The position numbers and the translations under genes are program-made. A stretch of 64,000 bases of DNA from WHSW01 sp963749365 (lineage in GTDB: Bacteria > Actinomycetota > Thermoleophilia > Solirubrobacterales > 70-9), in the NCBI GenBank assembly GCA_963749365.1, contig CAVVME010000004.1, positions 124,001-188,000 of the forward strand. The letters are read 5' to 3'. Positions 19,254 through 29,748 of this stretch are shown here, piece by piece (the first letter of the stretch is position 1; each line of letters begins with the position of its first letter). The notes beneath the pieces were generated by a model. It saw only the letters and a program-made list of their open reading frames with translations, was not told where the DNA came from and searched no databases.

Positions 19254-20285
19254 CCGAGCCGCTACTCGTGGTCGACGACCTGAGGGTCTCGTTCCGCACC
19301 GAGGAGGGCTCGGTGCAGGCCGTGGACGGCGTCTCGTTCGAGGTCCAGCCGGACGAGGTGCTGGCGGTGGTCGGGGAGTCGGGCTGCGGCAAGTCGGTGA
19401 CCGCGATGTCGCTGATGGGCCTCACGCGCGGGCCCAACGCCGAGATCACGGGCACCGCGCGGTTGGGGGACACGGAGCTGATCTCGGCCTCCGACGAGGA
19501 ATTTCGGACGGTCAGAGGCGAGCAGCTGGCGATGATCTTCCAGGACCCGATGAGCTCGCTCAATCCCGTCTACCGGGTCGGGGACCAGATCGCCGAGCAG
19601 ATCCGGGCTCACCGCGACGTCTCCAAGTCCGCCGCCCGGGAGCAGGTGATCGAGCTGCTGCGGGCGGTGGGTATCCCGGGCGCCGAGGAGCGCGTCGACG
19701 CCTATCCGCACGAGTTCTCGGGCGGAATGCGCCAGCGGGCGATGATCGCGATGGGCCTCTCCCTGGAGCCCCCGATGCTGATCGCCGACGAACCGACGAC
19801 GGCGCTCGACGTCACGATCCAGGCGCAGATCCTGCGCCTGCTCAAGCAACTCAACCAGGAGCGGGGGCTGGCGGTGATCCTGATCACCCACGATCTCGGC
19901 GTCGTCGCCGACATCGCCGACCGGGTGCTGGTCATGTACGCAGGGCGCGTGGTCGAGACCGGGACGCTCGATCAGATCTTTTATCGAGCCCCAGCACCCC
20001 TACACCTGGGGCCTGCTGGGGTCGATCATGCGCCTCGACCGACCGCGCGCCGCTCGGCTCGCTCAGATCAAGGGCCAACCGCCGTCGCTGATCTCCCCGC
20101 CCCAAGGCTGTCATTTCCGGCCTCGTTGCCCACACGCGTTCAGCCGCTGCGTCGACGTCCCCGATCTCGAGCAGCGCGGTGGATCGCCCGGACACCGGGA
20201 TCGCTGCTGGCTGAGCGGTGAGCAGAAGAAGACCCTGCGGGTGCTTGATTCCGGGGACATCGGACTGGAGACGCCGGCCGCGTGA
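19250..20285 (+). pseudogene. ABC importer ATPase, DppD/OppD type, one frameshift
   Basis: The first 245 residues are intact: Walker A GESGCGKS, Q-loop MIFQDPMSSL, signature FSGGMRQR, Walker B MLIADEPTTALD and the His switch ITHDLG. At about 19985 an extra C (TTTTATCGAG) breaks the frame. Skipping it restores EPQHPYTWGLLGSIMRLDRP and the C-terminal peptide-transporter motif with Cys ligands (CHFRPRCPHAFSRC), ending at 20285. The unrepaired frame ends at 20221 without this motif, and the core ATPase would still be made. An assembly error is plausible because the rest of the operon is intact. Confidence 0.8.
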
Positions 20286-20353
20286 GTGTCCCCGCCGAGA
20301 TACTCGGCTCCGCCACCGGTCTCGCCGGCGCTCAGGCATGACCACGATGGCGA

Positions 20354-21382
20354 GTGGACAGCCGCTTGCTCGAGGTGACGGACGTGGTCAAGCACTTCCC
20401 GATCAAGTCGGGAATCGTGGTCGACCGCAAGGTCGGCGCCGTCCGCGCCGTGGACGGGGTCTCTTTCTCGGTTGCCGAGGGCGAGACCCTGGGGCTGGTC
20501 GGCGAGTCCGGCTGCGGCAAGTCAACGCTCGCCCGGTCGATCCTGCAGCTGCTTCGCCCCACCTCGGGCTCGGTGCGGTTTCGCGACACCGAGCTGACCG
20601 AACTCGGCCGGCGGGACCTGCGCCGGATGCGACGCGAGATGCAGATGATCTTCCAGGACCCCTATGCCTCCCTCAATCCGCGCAAGCGCGTCGGGCAAAT
20701 CGTCGGTGACCCGCTGAAGCTGCACGGGATCGCTTCCGGCGACGCACTGAAAACCAGGGTGCAGGAGTTGCTCGAGCGGGTCGGGCTGGCGGGCGAGCAC
20801 ATCAGCCGCTTCCCCCACGAGTTCTCGGGCGGCCAGCGGCAGCGGATCGGGGTTGCGCGGGCGCTGGCGCTTGAACCCAAGCTGGTGATCGCCGACGAGC
20901 CGGTCTCGGCGCTCGACGTCTCAATCCAGGCCCAGATCATCAACCTGCTCGAGGACCTGCAGGGCGATTTCGGCCTCACCTACCTCTTCGTCGCTCACGA
21001 TCTCGGCGTGGTCCGCCACGTCTCCGACCGGATCGCGGTCATGTACCTGGGCAAGATCGTCGAGATCGGCCCGGCGGAGGAGGTCTACAACCACCCGATC
21101 CATCCCTACACGGTCTCGCTGCTCTCGGCCGTGCCACTTCCCGATCCACGCCAGAACGCGACCCGCGAGCAGGTCATCCTCGAGGGCGATGTGCCGAGCC
21201 CGGCCAACCCGCCCGAGGCCTGCCGATTTCATACCCGTTGCCCGCGGGCGACCGAGATCTGCTCCGAGGTCGAGCCCCAGCTCGTCGACTACGGCGGCGG
21301 CCACTTCGCCGCCTGCCATCACCCGGTCGGCCGCAGCGCTCCGGGGACCGCGTCGGCGCCCGCCGCCACCGCGGTCGGCTAG
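20354..21382 (+). CDS. ABC importer ATPase, DppF/OppF type
   Basis: The 342-residue ATPase has Walker A GESGCGKS, Q-loop MIFQDPYASLNPRKRV, signature FSGGQRQR, Walker B LVIADEPVSALD and the OppF C-terminal Cys motif CRFHTRCPRATEIC. GTG 20354 (encoding MDSRLLEVTDVVKHFP) is used as start. It completes the importer: receptor, two permeases and two ATPases. Its stop overlaps the end of the converging GH1 gene by a few bases. Confidence 0.93.
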   Translation: MDSRLLEVTDVVKHFPIKSGIVVDRKVGAVRAVDGVSFSVAEGETLGLVGESGCGKSTLARSILQLLRPTSGSVRFRDTELTELGRRDLRRMRREMQMIFQDPYASLNPRKRVGQIVGDPLKLHGIASGDALKTRVQELLERVGLAGEHISRFPHEFSGGQRQRIGVARALALEPKLVIADEPVSALDVSIQAQIINLLEDLQGDFGLTYLFVAHDLGVVRHVSDRIAVMYLGKIVEIGPAEEVYNHPIHPYTVSLLSAVPLPDPRQNATREQVILEGDVPSPANPPEACRFHTRCPRATEICSEVEPQLVDYGGGHFAACHHPVGRSAPGTASAPAATAVG

Positions 21383-22971
21383 GGCGCTGCCGGCAGCGCG
21401 TTGCGCTTCGCGATCCTCCCGTACAGGCGGGCGCTGGGGCGCGCGGTGCGCTCCAGGGTCACCGGATCGAACGAGTAGAGCCCGAACTTGGGCTGGTAGC
21501 CGTAGACCCACTCCAGGTTGTCGACCAGCGACCACTGGAAGTAGCCGCGCACGTCGACGCCGTCCTCGCGGATCGCGGCGAGCGCCTGCTCGAGGTGGGA
21601 GCTGAGGTAGCCGGGACGCTGGTCGTCGTCGGAGTCGGCGAGCCCGTTCTCGGTCAGGTAGACCGGCAGGCCGTAGCTGCCGGCGGTGCCGATCACGCTG
21701 CGGTACCCCTCGGGGTAGATCTCGGCGCCGAACTCGGTGCAGGTCGTCGGGCACGGCGGGGCCGTCGGGTCGGTCGGGCTGGCGTAGGAGATCGCGGGAA
21801 GGAAGTCGAGCACCGGAATCGCCGGGGTCAGCGGCGGCGCGGCGGTGACCCGGCCGCGGAAGTAGTAGTTGAGGCCGACGAAGTCGGCCTTGCGGCGGTG
21901 CAGGTCGGACTCACCCGGACCGATCGTCCCGTCGGCATTGCGGTCCAGATCGCCGCCTACGACGCTGTCGAGGAAGAGGCGGTTGAAGAGGTAGTCGGCG
22001 TGCTCGGTCGCCTCGACGTCGGCGGCCGAGGACGGATCGGCGGGGGTGAAGGCGATCATGTTCATCACCGGGCCGACCCGCGCCTCGCGCCGGTCGCCGT
22101 CGGCATCGCGGTCGTCGAAGCGCTTCAGCGCGTCATAGGCGACCGTGTTCGCCCGCTCGAGGTTGACCAGCGTCGCGATCGCGCCGGTGAAGCTGAACGC
22201 GCCCGGAGGCCAATAGGCCCCGAAGACGCCCGGAACGTTGACGAACCCGTTGGTGACCTGGACCAGGGGCTCGTTGAGCGTGTTCCAGTAGTCAGCGCGC
22301 CCGCCCAGCTTCCAGCCCAGGTAGGCGGCGTACTTGGCGAACTCGCCGGCGGTCGCCGAGTCGAGCCAGCCGTCCGCCGGCAGGTCGGGGAGCGGGTCGT
22401 CGGGGCCGACGGCGGCGAGCGCGTCGCGGGTGGCGATCGGGTCGTGGAGCCAGGTCGGCAGCGTCCAGTGGTGCAGGGTGACGAACGGCGTCAGACCTCG
22501 CCGCTCGGCGGCGCCCAGGACCTTGCGGTAATGCCGCAGCGCGCGCTTGTTCGCCAACTCGTCGAGCCGTTCGAGGTCGCGGCGGCCGATCCGGGCGCCG
22601 ACCTCGACCTGCTCGGTCGAGCGCGGAAAGATCCGCGGCCACTCGATCGAGAACCGGAAGGCGTTGTTGTGCAGGTCCTCGGCGGCGAGGTCGAGGTCGC
22701 GCCGGTAGAGGCGCCAGTGCCCCGGGCCGTCCTCCGGCAGGTCGCCGCTGACGCTGCCGTCGGCGATATTCGCCGGATCGTGCGTCCAAGCGAACCAGTC
22801 GCTCGCCGGGTCGAGGTTGCGGCCCTGGCCGGCCTCGGTCTGAAAGCCCGCGATCGCGGTGCCCCAGAGGAATGCCTTGGGGAACTTCGCCGCGCCTGCG
22901 GCCGCGCTCGCGGCGATCAGCGCGAGGGCGACGGGCACGAGCGCGATCAGCGGTGCGAAGCGCCGTCTCAT
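21379..22971 (-). CDS. Secreted GH1 glycoside hydrolase (beta-glucosidase family)
   Basis: The 530-residue protein starts with a signal peptide (MRRRFAPLIALVPVALALIA). The GH1 barrel follows: FLWGTAIAGFQTEAGQ, TLHHWTLPTWL, acid/base Glu in TLNEP, and nucleophile Glu in YLTENGLAD. A Cys-containing insert (PPCPTTCTE) and a Ca-binding-like DRNADGTIGPGESDL loop are unusual for the family. The export signal is also uncommon, since most GH1 enzymes are cytoplasmic. It likely hydrolyses beta-glycosides outside the cell. Confidence 0.92.
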   Translation of the reverse strand: MRRRFAPLIALVPVALALIAASAAAGAAKFPKAFLWGTAIAGFQTEAGQGRNLDPASDWFAWTHDPANIADGSVSGDLPEDGPGHWRLYRRDLDLAAEDLHNNAFRFSIEWPRIFPRSTEQVEVGARIGRRDLERLDELANKRALRHYRKVLGAAERRGLTPFVTLHHWTLPTWLHDPIATRDALAAVGPDDPLPDLPADGWLDSATAGEFAKYAAYLGWKLGGRADYWNTLNEPLVQVTNGFVNVPGVFGAYWPPGAFSFTGAIATLVNLERANTVAYDALKRFDDRDADGDRREARVGPVMNMIAFTPADPSSAADVEATEHADYLFNRLFLDSVVGGDLDRNADGTIGPGESDLHRRKADFVGLNYYFRGRVTAAPPLTPAIPVLDFLPAISYASPTDPTAPPCPTTCTEFGAEIYPEGYRSVIGTAGSYGLPVYLTENGLADSDDDQRPGYLSSHLEQALAAIREDGVDVRGYFQWSLVDNLEWVYGYQPKFGLYSFDPVTLERTARPSARLYGRIAKRNALPAAP

Positions 22972-22983
22972 CGAGCGCCCAGC

Positions 22984-23727
22984 CTATTTCACTCCGTCGC
23001 CAGCGAGATGCTCGCGAAGCCAGGCCGCGTTGCGCGCCGCGAACCCCTCCTGGTCGTTGTTGGCGTAGACGTAGACCTCGGTCTCGCGGCTCCAGGCGGC
23101 GATCCGGCGCTGCCAGGTCGCGAGCTCGGCCCGCGAGTAATTGCCCCGGCGGCCGCGCGCGCCGCGGTGCAGGCGCACGTAGGTCCAGTCGGCCGTCCGC
23201 TCGTGGGTCTGAAACGGCCGCGCGGGATCGTCGCCGATCACCAGCGCCACCCGATGCTCGCGAAGCAGCTCGTACACCGGCGCTTCGAACCAGCTCGGGT
23301 GGCGGAACTCGATGCAGTGGCGCCACCCGGCGGGGAGCTGGTCGAGCGCCTCGGCGAGCCGCTCGTCGTCGCGGCGGAAGCTCTCCGGGAGCTGCCACAG
23401 AAGCGGGCCCATCTTCGGTGTCTCGAGCAGCGGCTCGAGCCGCTCCGCGAGGCGAGCCGTCCCGTCGCCGACCCGGCTCAGCCGCTTGATGTGGGTGAGG
23501 TAGCGGCTCGCCTTGATCGCGAACACGAAGCGCTCCGGCGTCGCCTCGACCCAGTGGGCGACTGTCTCGCGGGTCGGCAGTCGATAGAAGGTCGCGTTGA
23601 CCTCGACCGTGTCGAACATGGTCGCGTAGTGCTCCAGCCAGCTCGACTGGCTCAGGCCCTGGGGGTAGACGAGCCCGCGCCAATCGCGATAGTTCCAGCC
23701 CGAGCAGCCGATGTGAACGGGCCTCAT
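22984..23727 (-). CDS. DUF72 (YecE-like) protein
   Basis: The 247-residue product has the DUF72 hallmarks IGCSGWNYRDWRGLVYP, DTVEVNATFYRLP and FAIKASRYLTHIKRL, plus EFRHPSW and YANNDQEG. The family has a TIM-barrel-like fold and unknown function. Its ATG at 23727 overlaps the carbamate kinase stop by 4 bp, and the GH1 gene follows after 12 bp, giving an arcC-yecE-GH1 transcription order. Confidence 0.92.
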   Translation of the reverse strand: MRPVHIGCSGWNYRDWRGLVYPQGLSQSSWLEHYATMFDTVEVNATFYRLPTRETVAHWVEATPERFVFAIKASRYLTHIKRLSRVGDGTARLAERLEPLLETPKMGPLLWQLPESFRRDDERLAEALDQLPAGWRHCIEFRHPSWFEAPVYELLREHRVALVIGDDPARPFQTHERTADWTYVRLHRGARGRRGNYSRAELATWQRRIAAWSRETEVYVYANNDQEGFAARNAAWLREHLAGDGVK

Positions 23728-24635
23728 CCGGGCTCGATCCGGGTGCCGCGCTCGCCGCGCAGGATCGCCTCCGCGTCCTCGAGCGCCCCGATCGCCGCCA
23801 GGCCGCCGGTGGCGACCGCGAACCGCCGCGCCGCTTCGACCTTCGGCGCCATCGAGCCGGGCGGAAGCTCGAGCCGGCGCAGCTCCGCCGGCCCGAGCTC
23901 GGCCAGAGGCCGAGCTCTCGGCGTCCCCCAGTCGGCCTCCACCGCCGCGACATCGGTCAGCAGCAGCAGCGCGTCGGCGCCGAGCTCGCGCGCGAGCAGC
24001 GCCGCAACCAGGTCCTTGTCGACCACCGCCTCGACCCCGCGCAGACGCCCGCCCTCGGCGATCACCGGGATCCCGCCCCCGCCCGCACACACGACCAGCA
24101 CCCCGGCCTCGACCAGGACCCGGATCGCCCTCAGCTCGACCAGCGAAATCGGCTCGGGCGAGGCGACCGCGCGGCGCTGCCCCTCGCGCTCGGCGACCAT
24201 CGCCCAGCCGCGCTCGGCGCGCAGCCGCTCTGCGGTCACGTCGTCGTAGACGGGCCCGATCGGCTTCGTCGGCTTCGCGAATGCCGGATCGTCGTGCGCG
24301 ACCACGACCTGGGTCAGCAGGGTCGCCACCGGGCGGTCGCCGACCGCGTTGGCGAGCTCCTGCTCGAGCAGGTAGCCGATCATCCCCTCGCTCTCGGCGC
24401 CGAGCACGTCGAGCGGGTACGCGGGGACCTCCTCGTAGGCCTCGGCCTGCAGCGCGAGCAGTCCGACCTGCGGCCCGTTGCCGTGGGTGATGATCAGCTC
24501 GCGCTCGCCGACGAGCCCGGCGATCGCGTCGACGGCGGTAGCGGCGTGCCCGCGCTGGGTCTGGAAGTCGGCGGGCTCGCCGCGGCGCAGGAGCGCGTTG
24601 CCTCCCAGCGCCACCATTACCCGTTCGGCCGCCAT
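23724..24635 (-). CDS. arcC: Carbamate kinase
   Basis: The 303-residue amino-acid-kinase protein shows MVALGGNALLRRGEP, ITHGNGPQVGLLALQ, YDVV-like GPVYDDVTAE, CAGGGGIPV and VVDKDLVAALLARELGAD, all typical of carbamate kinases (carbamoyl phosphate + ADP to ATP + carbamate). No arginine deiminase or ornithine carbamoyltransferase gene lies nearby, so it is not part of a standard arc operon. It is divergent from a cyclic-2,3-diphosphoglycerate-synthetase-like gene. Confidence 0.9.
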   Translation of the reverse strand: MAAERVMVALGGNALLRRGEPADFQTQRGHAATAVDAIAGLVGERELIITHGNGPQVGLLALQAEAYEEVPAYPLDVLGAESEGMIGYLLEQELANAVGDRPVATLLTQVVVAHDDPAFAKPTKPIGPVYDDVTAERLRAERGWAMVAEREGQRRAVASPEPISLVELRAIRVLVEAGVLVVCAGGGGIPVIAEGGRLRGVEAVVDKDLVAALLARELGADALLLLTDVAAVEADWGTPRARPLAELGPAELRRLELPPGSMAPKVEAARRFAVATGGLAAIGALEDAEAILRGERGTRIEPG

Positions 24636-24707
24636 CGACCAGTTCTACTGCCCCGCGCGGACCGGCGACGGTCCGCCGCACCAGCGCTCGGCCGTAGGCT
24701 GTCGCCG

Positions 24708-26069
<1,362 letters not shown>

Positions 26070-26099
26070 GCGGCCTCGGGCCGCGAGCGCGCCGGACGG

Positions 26100-27716
26100 C
26101 TACGGCCTTACCGCGGGCCCCTCGGCCTCCGGATCGGCGAGCGGCCGCAGGGTCGGAAAGAGGATCACGTCGCGGATCGTCTCGATCCCGGTCAGCAACA
26201 TCACCAGCCGGTCGAGGCCGATCCCGAGCCCCCCGGTCGGCGGCAGCCCGTACTCGAGCGCGCGCACGTAGTCCTCGTCGGCCGGCTCGGCCTCCTCGTC
26301 GCCGGCCGCCTGCCGGCGCGCCTCGGCCGCGAAGCGCTCGGCCTGGTCGACCGGGTCGTTGAGCTCGCTGTAGGCGTTGGCGAGCTCCCGGCCGGCGACG
26401 ATCAGCTCGAAACGCTCGCTCAGCTCCGGATCGTCGCGGTGGGCGCGGGCGAGCGGCGAGACCTCGCGCGGGTGGTCGATGACGAAGGTCGGCTCGATCA
26501 GCTTCGGCTCGGAGGCCGCGTCGGAGATCTCGGCCATGATCTTGCCGGGACCCCAGCGGTCGAGCCACTCGACCCCGAGCCGATCGGCGACGGCGCGCGC
26601 TTCGTCGAGGGGCATCGAGGGATGCATCTCGATCCCGGCGTTCTCCTTGATCAGCTCGGCCATCGTCGCCCGCCGCCACGGAGGCGCCAGCTCGACCTCA
26701 TGCCCGCCGACGCTGACGACCGTGGTCCCGTTCGCCGCCGTCGCCGCGGTCGAGATGATCGCCTCGGTGAGCTCGATCATGTCGCGGTAGTCGGCGAACG
26801 CCTGGTAGGCCTCGAGCATCGTGAACTCCGGTTGGTGTCGGGTGTCGAGCCCTTCGTTGCGAAACACGCGGCCGATCTCGAACACCCGGTCCATCCCGGC
26901 GACGATCAGCCGCTTCAGCGGCAGCTCGAGCGCGATCCGCAGGTACATGTCGAGGTCGAGCGCGTTGTGATGGGTGATGAACGGCCGTGCCGCGGCGCCT
27001 CCGGCCTGACTCAGCAGCACCGGCGTCTCGACCTCACGAAAGCCGCGCTCGAGCAGCACCGCGCGCGTCGTCGCGATCACCTGCGAGCGGATCTCGAACC
27101 GGCGCCGGGCGGGCTCGTCGACGATCAGGTCCAGGTGGCGCTGGCGGTATCGGGCGTCGGGGTCGGTGAGCCCGTGGCGCCGGTCGGGCAGCGCGCGCAG
27201 CGACTTCGCCAGCAGCTCGAAGCTCCCGACCAGCACCGAGAGCTCGCCGCGCCGGGTGGTGATCACCTCTCCCTCGACCCCGATCCAGTCGCCGAGGTCG
27301 AGCTCACTGAAGTCCTCCATCGCCTCCGCGCCGATGCTGTCGCGGTTGACCATCAGCTGCACCTCGGCCGTCTCGTCGCGCAGGTCGGCGAAGGCAACGC
27401 CGCCGTGGCGGCGCTCGCCCATTACGCGCCCGGCCAGGCGCACGGTCTCGCCGGTCGCCGCTCCGGGGGCGAGCTCGGCAAAGCGCTCGCGCAGCTCGGC
27501 GGCGGTCGCGTCGCGCTCGAAGCGGACGGGATAGGGATCGATCCCGCGCGCCCGCAGCGCCTCGAGCTTGGCCAGCCGGTGCGCTCGCGTGGCCTCCTGA
27601 AACGCCTCGCGCTCCGCGCCCTCGTCGGCGGCGCCCTCAGCCGCCCGGGGTTCGGCGCTCGCGGCCGCGTCGCCCTCGGCGCTCGTCCCCGGCTCCGTCT
27701 CGCTCACCGGCCGCAT
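26100..27716 (-). CDS. lysS: Lysine--tRNA ligase, class II
   Basis: The 538-residue synthetase has an OB-fold anticodon-binding domain (about 75-185; RLAGRVMGERRHGGVAFADL) and class II motifs: motif 1 around YRQRHLDLI, motif 2 with FRNEGLDTRHQPEFTMLE, and motif 3 GLGIGLDRLVMLLTG. An acidic/Ala-rich N-terminal extension of about 40 residues precedes the domain. It charges tRNA-Lys. It is an essential housekeeping gene with no operon partner. Confidence 0.95.
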   Translation of the reverse strand: MRPVSETEPGTSAEGDAAASAEPRAAEGAADEGAEREAFQEATRAHRLAKLEALRARGIDPYPVRFERDATAAELRERFAELAPGAATGETVRLAGRVMGERRHGGVAFADLRDETAEVQLMVNRDSIGAEAMEDFSELDLGDWIGVEGEVITTRRGELSVLVGSFELLAKSLRALPDRRHGLTDPDARYRQRHLDLIVDEPARRRFEIRSQVIATTRAVLLERGFREVETPVLLSQAGGAAARPFITHHNALDLDMYLRIALELPLKRLIVAGMDRVFEIGRVFRNEGLDTRHQPEFTMLEAYQAFADYRDMIELTEAIISTAATAANGTTVVSVGGHEVELAPPWRRATMAELIKENAGIEMHPSMPLDEARAVADRLGVEWLDRWGPGKIMAEISDAASEPKLIEPTFVIDHPREVSPLARAHRDDPELSERFELIVAGRELANAYSELNDPVDQAERFAAEARRQAAGDEEAEPADEDYVRALEYGLPPTGGLGIGLDRLVMLLTGIETIRDVILFPTLRPLADPEAEGPAVRP

Positions 27717-27784
27717 GGTCGCAGACCGACCCGCGGCAGGCCACGCATGCGGCTGCGACGCGCCGGCGCCGCCCGGCGGCCGAG

Positions 27785-28675
27785 CTATCCGGCCGCGGTC
27801 GACGGATCGCCGCGGGGGGCGGGCGGGCCGGGCTTGGGCGGAGGCCTGCCGCTCTCCCCGGTGGCGAGGACGGTCATCCCCGCCAGCGCTCCCACCAGCG
27901 CCAGCATGGTGGCGACGGCGCCGATGGTGGTCTCGTGGATCGACTCCTGGAGCAGGGTGACCCCGATGACGACGCTGGCGATCGGGTCGAGGGCCATGCT
28001 GGTGGCGGCGGCCGGAGCCAGCGCCCCGGTCGAGAGCGCGAGTTGGTTCAGGGTCATCGAGATGTAGCCGATCGCGATCAGCGCGAACAGCCGCCAGTCG
28101 AGGAGCGCGTCGATGATGCCCTCACCGAGCCGGTCGGTGACCGCCTTGGTGAGCGCGGCGGTGAGCGCGAACAGCAGCCCCGCCGCGGTGCCGAGCAGTG
28201 CCGCCCGGCGGGCGGCAGGCATCCCGCGCGCCAGGACGACCAGCGGCACGCATAGGGCGCCGATAACCCCGCCCACGATCAGCCATTCGCCAAGCGGCGC
28301 GTCGTCGCGGCCTCCGGAAGGGTTCGCGATCGTCAGGAAGAGGATCAGCGAAATGGTGACCAGGGCGGCCGCGCCGGCGTCGACCTTGCGGATCCTCTGG
28401 CCGGTCAGCTTGGCGCCGAGCGGAAGCGCGAAGACCACCGCCGAGACCAGCAGCGGCTGGACCACCGCGAGCCGGCCGATCGTCAGCGCCGCGGCCTGGG
28501 CGACGAAGCCGAGGCCGTCGGCGGCGATCCCCGCCAGCCACACCGGCCGGCGCGCCATCCGCACGAGCAGGCCGGAGCTCGATCCCTCGGTCCCCTCCTC
28601 CAGCCCGGCTCGCTGCAGGAGCACCGTTCCGAGCGCGAACAGCAACGCGGCGACGAGGGCGAGGACGATCTCCAT
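27785..28675 (-). CDS. DMT/EamA-type multi-spanning transporter
   Basis: The 296-residue protein has about nine to ten hydrophobic helices and the internal two-fold layout of drug/metabolite transporters. It starts MEIVLALVAALLFALGTVLL, with GRLAVVQPLLVSAVVFALPL in the first half and SMALDPIASVVIGVTLLQE in the second. It resembles the NIPA/DMT branch found in actinobacteria. The C-terminal tail is Pro/Gly-rich. The substrate is unknown. Confidence 0.85.
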   Translation of the reverse strand: MEIVLALVAALLFALGTVLLQRAGLEEGTEGSSSGLLVRMARRPVWLAGIAADGLGFVAQAAALTIGRLAVVQPLLVSAVVFALPLGAKLTGQRIRKVDAGAAALVTISLILFLTIANPSGGRDDAPLGEWLIVGGVIGALCVPLVVLARGMPAARRAALLGTAAGLLFALTAALTKAVTDRLGEGIIDALLDWRLFALIAIGYISMTLNQLALSTGALAPAAATSMALDPIASVVIGVTLLQESIHETTIGAVATMLALVGALAGMTVLATGESGRPPPKPGPPAPRGDPSTAAG

Positions 28676-28726
28676 CGCGGCAGACTATGCGCGTCGCAGG
28701 GACTGCCCGCCTGCTCGAGAAACGAA

Positions 28727-28757
28727 AGGCCCCCGCTCCCGACGGGAACGGGGGCCT
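28727..28757 (-). terminator. Rho-independent terminator for the PepSY-like gene
   Basis: A 14-bp stem with one mismatch (AGGCCCCCG... / ...CGGGGGCCT) and a 3-nt loop lies 27 bp beyond the stop of the gene at 28784. In the minus direction it is followed by TTTCGTTTCTC, a usable U-rich tail. Confidence 0.8.
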
Positions 28758-28783
28758 GCCGGTTCGAGACCGGTGCGGTGCGA

Positions 28784-29125
28784 TCACTCCTGGCCGGACT
28801 CGTCCTCGCCGGCGGAATCGGCCTCGTCGCCGACCACGTTGAACCCGCGGTCGAGCTGGACGTCGACCTGGCTGCCGTCGTCGAGGGTGACCTCGACCTC
28901 GTAGTAGCTCTCCTCGTCGCCCACCTCGGTGTCGGAGACGGTGCCGCCCCCGGTGTGTGCGAGCGCCGCGGCGCTGGCCTGGTCGAGGGCGGCGTCGCCG
29001 ATCGCGACGTCGGGACCCTCGGCGGCGTCCTCGCCGCCCCCGGTAGCGGCCGCGACGCCTGCGCCGCCAGCGGCGAGCGCGAGCGCCGTGGCGCCGACGG
29101 CCAGGATCTTGGAACGGTGCTTCAT
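28784..29125 (-). CDS. Secreted PepSY-like domain protein
   Basis: The 113-residue product has a signal peptide (MKHRSKILAVGATALALAAG) and a mature region with IGDAALDQASAAALAHTGGG, then YYEVEVTLDDGSQVDVQLDR. This is the helix-plus-strands pattern of PepSY domains, which act as small inhibitory or binding modules at the cell surface. An acidic tail ends the protein. ATG 29125 follows GGAGG. A terminator lies downstream. Confidence 0.8.
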   Translation of the reverse strand: MKHRSKILAVGATALALAAGGAGVAAATGGGEDAAEGPDVAIGDAALDQASAAALAHTGGGTVSDTEVGDEESYYEVEVTLDDGSQVDVQLDRGFNVVGDEADSAGEDESGQE

Positions 29126-29272
29126 TGTTGTTGCCTCCTCGTCCTTCGCTTTCGCTTACCGCCCGGGTTCTACGGAGGCTGGATTGGACCTCGATGAAAG
29201 CGCTCTTTAGCTTCAGTTGAGCGTCGTATCCAGCCGCCGGCGCTGCCCGACAGGGGCCAGTAGGGTTGGCGG

Positions 29273-29710
29273 ATCCAGGTCGAGGAATCCATCCGGATCG
29301 CCCTCCCGCCGGCGGCGGTCTGGGACGCAATTGCCGACTACTCCTTCGACCTCGAGTGGCGCGCCGGACTGCTCGAGATGAGCCCCGACCCGCCGGGGCC
29401 GCCGGCGCTCGGGACCAAGGTTCACGAGGTGGTCAGAACCTCGGGGCGCGAATACGTTGCCGATACCGTAGTCACGGCGCTGGACCCGGGCAGCTCCTAC
29501 CGGTTCGAGGGCAGCGGGACGATTGGGGGACTCAAGGGCGGCCGCCGGGTCGAGCCCGACGCCGAAGAGGGGGCGATCTTCAGCTACGAGATTGAGCTGC
29601 GGCCGCAAGGCGGCAAGCGCCTGCTCACCCCGTTCTTGGGCCCGATCGTGCGCTCGGGGTTGAAGAAGGACCTGACCAAGCTGAAGAACGTGCTCGAGGG
29701 CGATCGGTAG
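29273..29710 (+). CDS. SRPBCC (START/Bet v1-like) family protein, start uncertain
   Basis: The frame encodes QVEESIRIALPPAAVWDAIA (strand then helix, the classic SRPBCC opening) and ends with LTPFLGPIVRSGLKKDLTKL, the long C-terminal helix. Length is about 145 residues, normal for the family. No ATG, GTG or TTG occurs in frame between the upstream stop (29261) and this N-terminus. ATC at 29273 is the best placed codon, and the first ATG (29378) would delete the first strand and helix. SRPBCC proteins bind hydrophobic ligands such as lipids. Confidence 0.65.
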   Translation: MQVEESIRIALPPAAVWDAIADYSFDLEWRAGLLEMSPDPPGPPALGTKVHEVVRTSGREYVADTVVTALDPGSSYRFEGSGTIGGLKGGRRVEPDAEEGAIFSYEIELRPQGGKRLLTPFLGPIVRSGLKKDLTKLKNVLEGDR

Positions 29711-29748
29711 GCCCTCGCACGACGGACGAGCCGGACACGTCGGGCCTG

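Noticed and set aside
21238..24249. 1003-codon open frame on the plus strand
   Set aside because: It lies antisense to GH1, DUF72 and carbamate kinase genes that all show catalytic motifs; low-complexity shadow frame.
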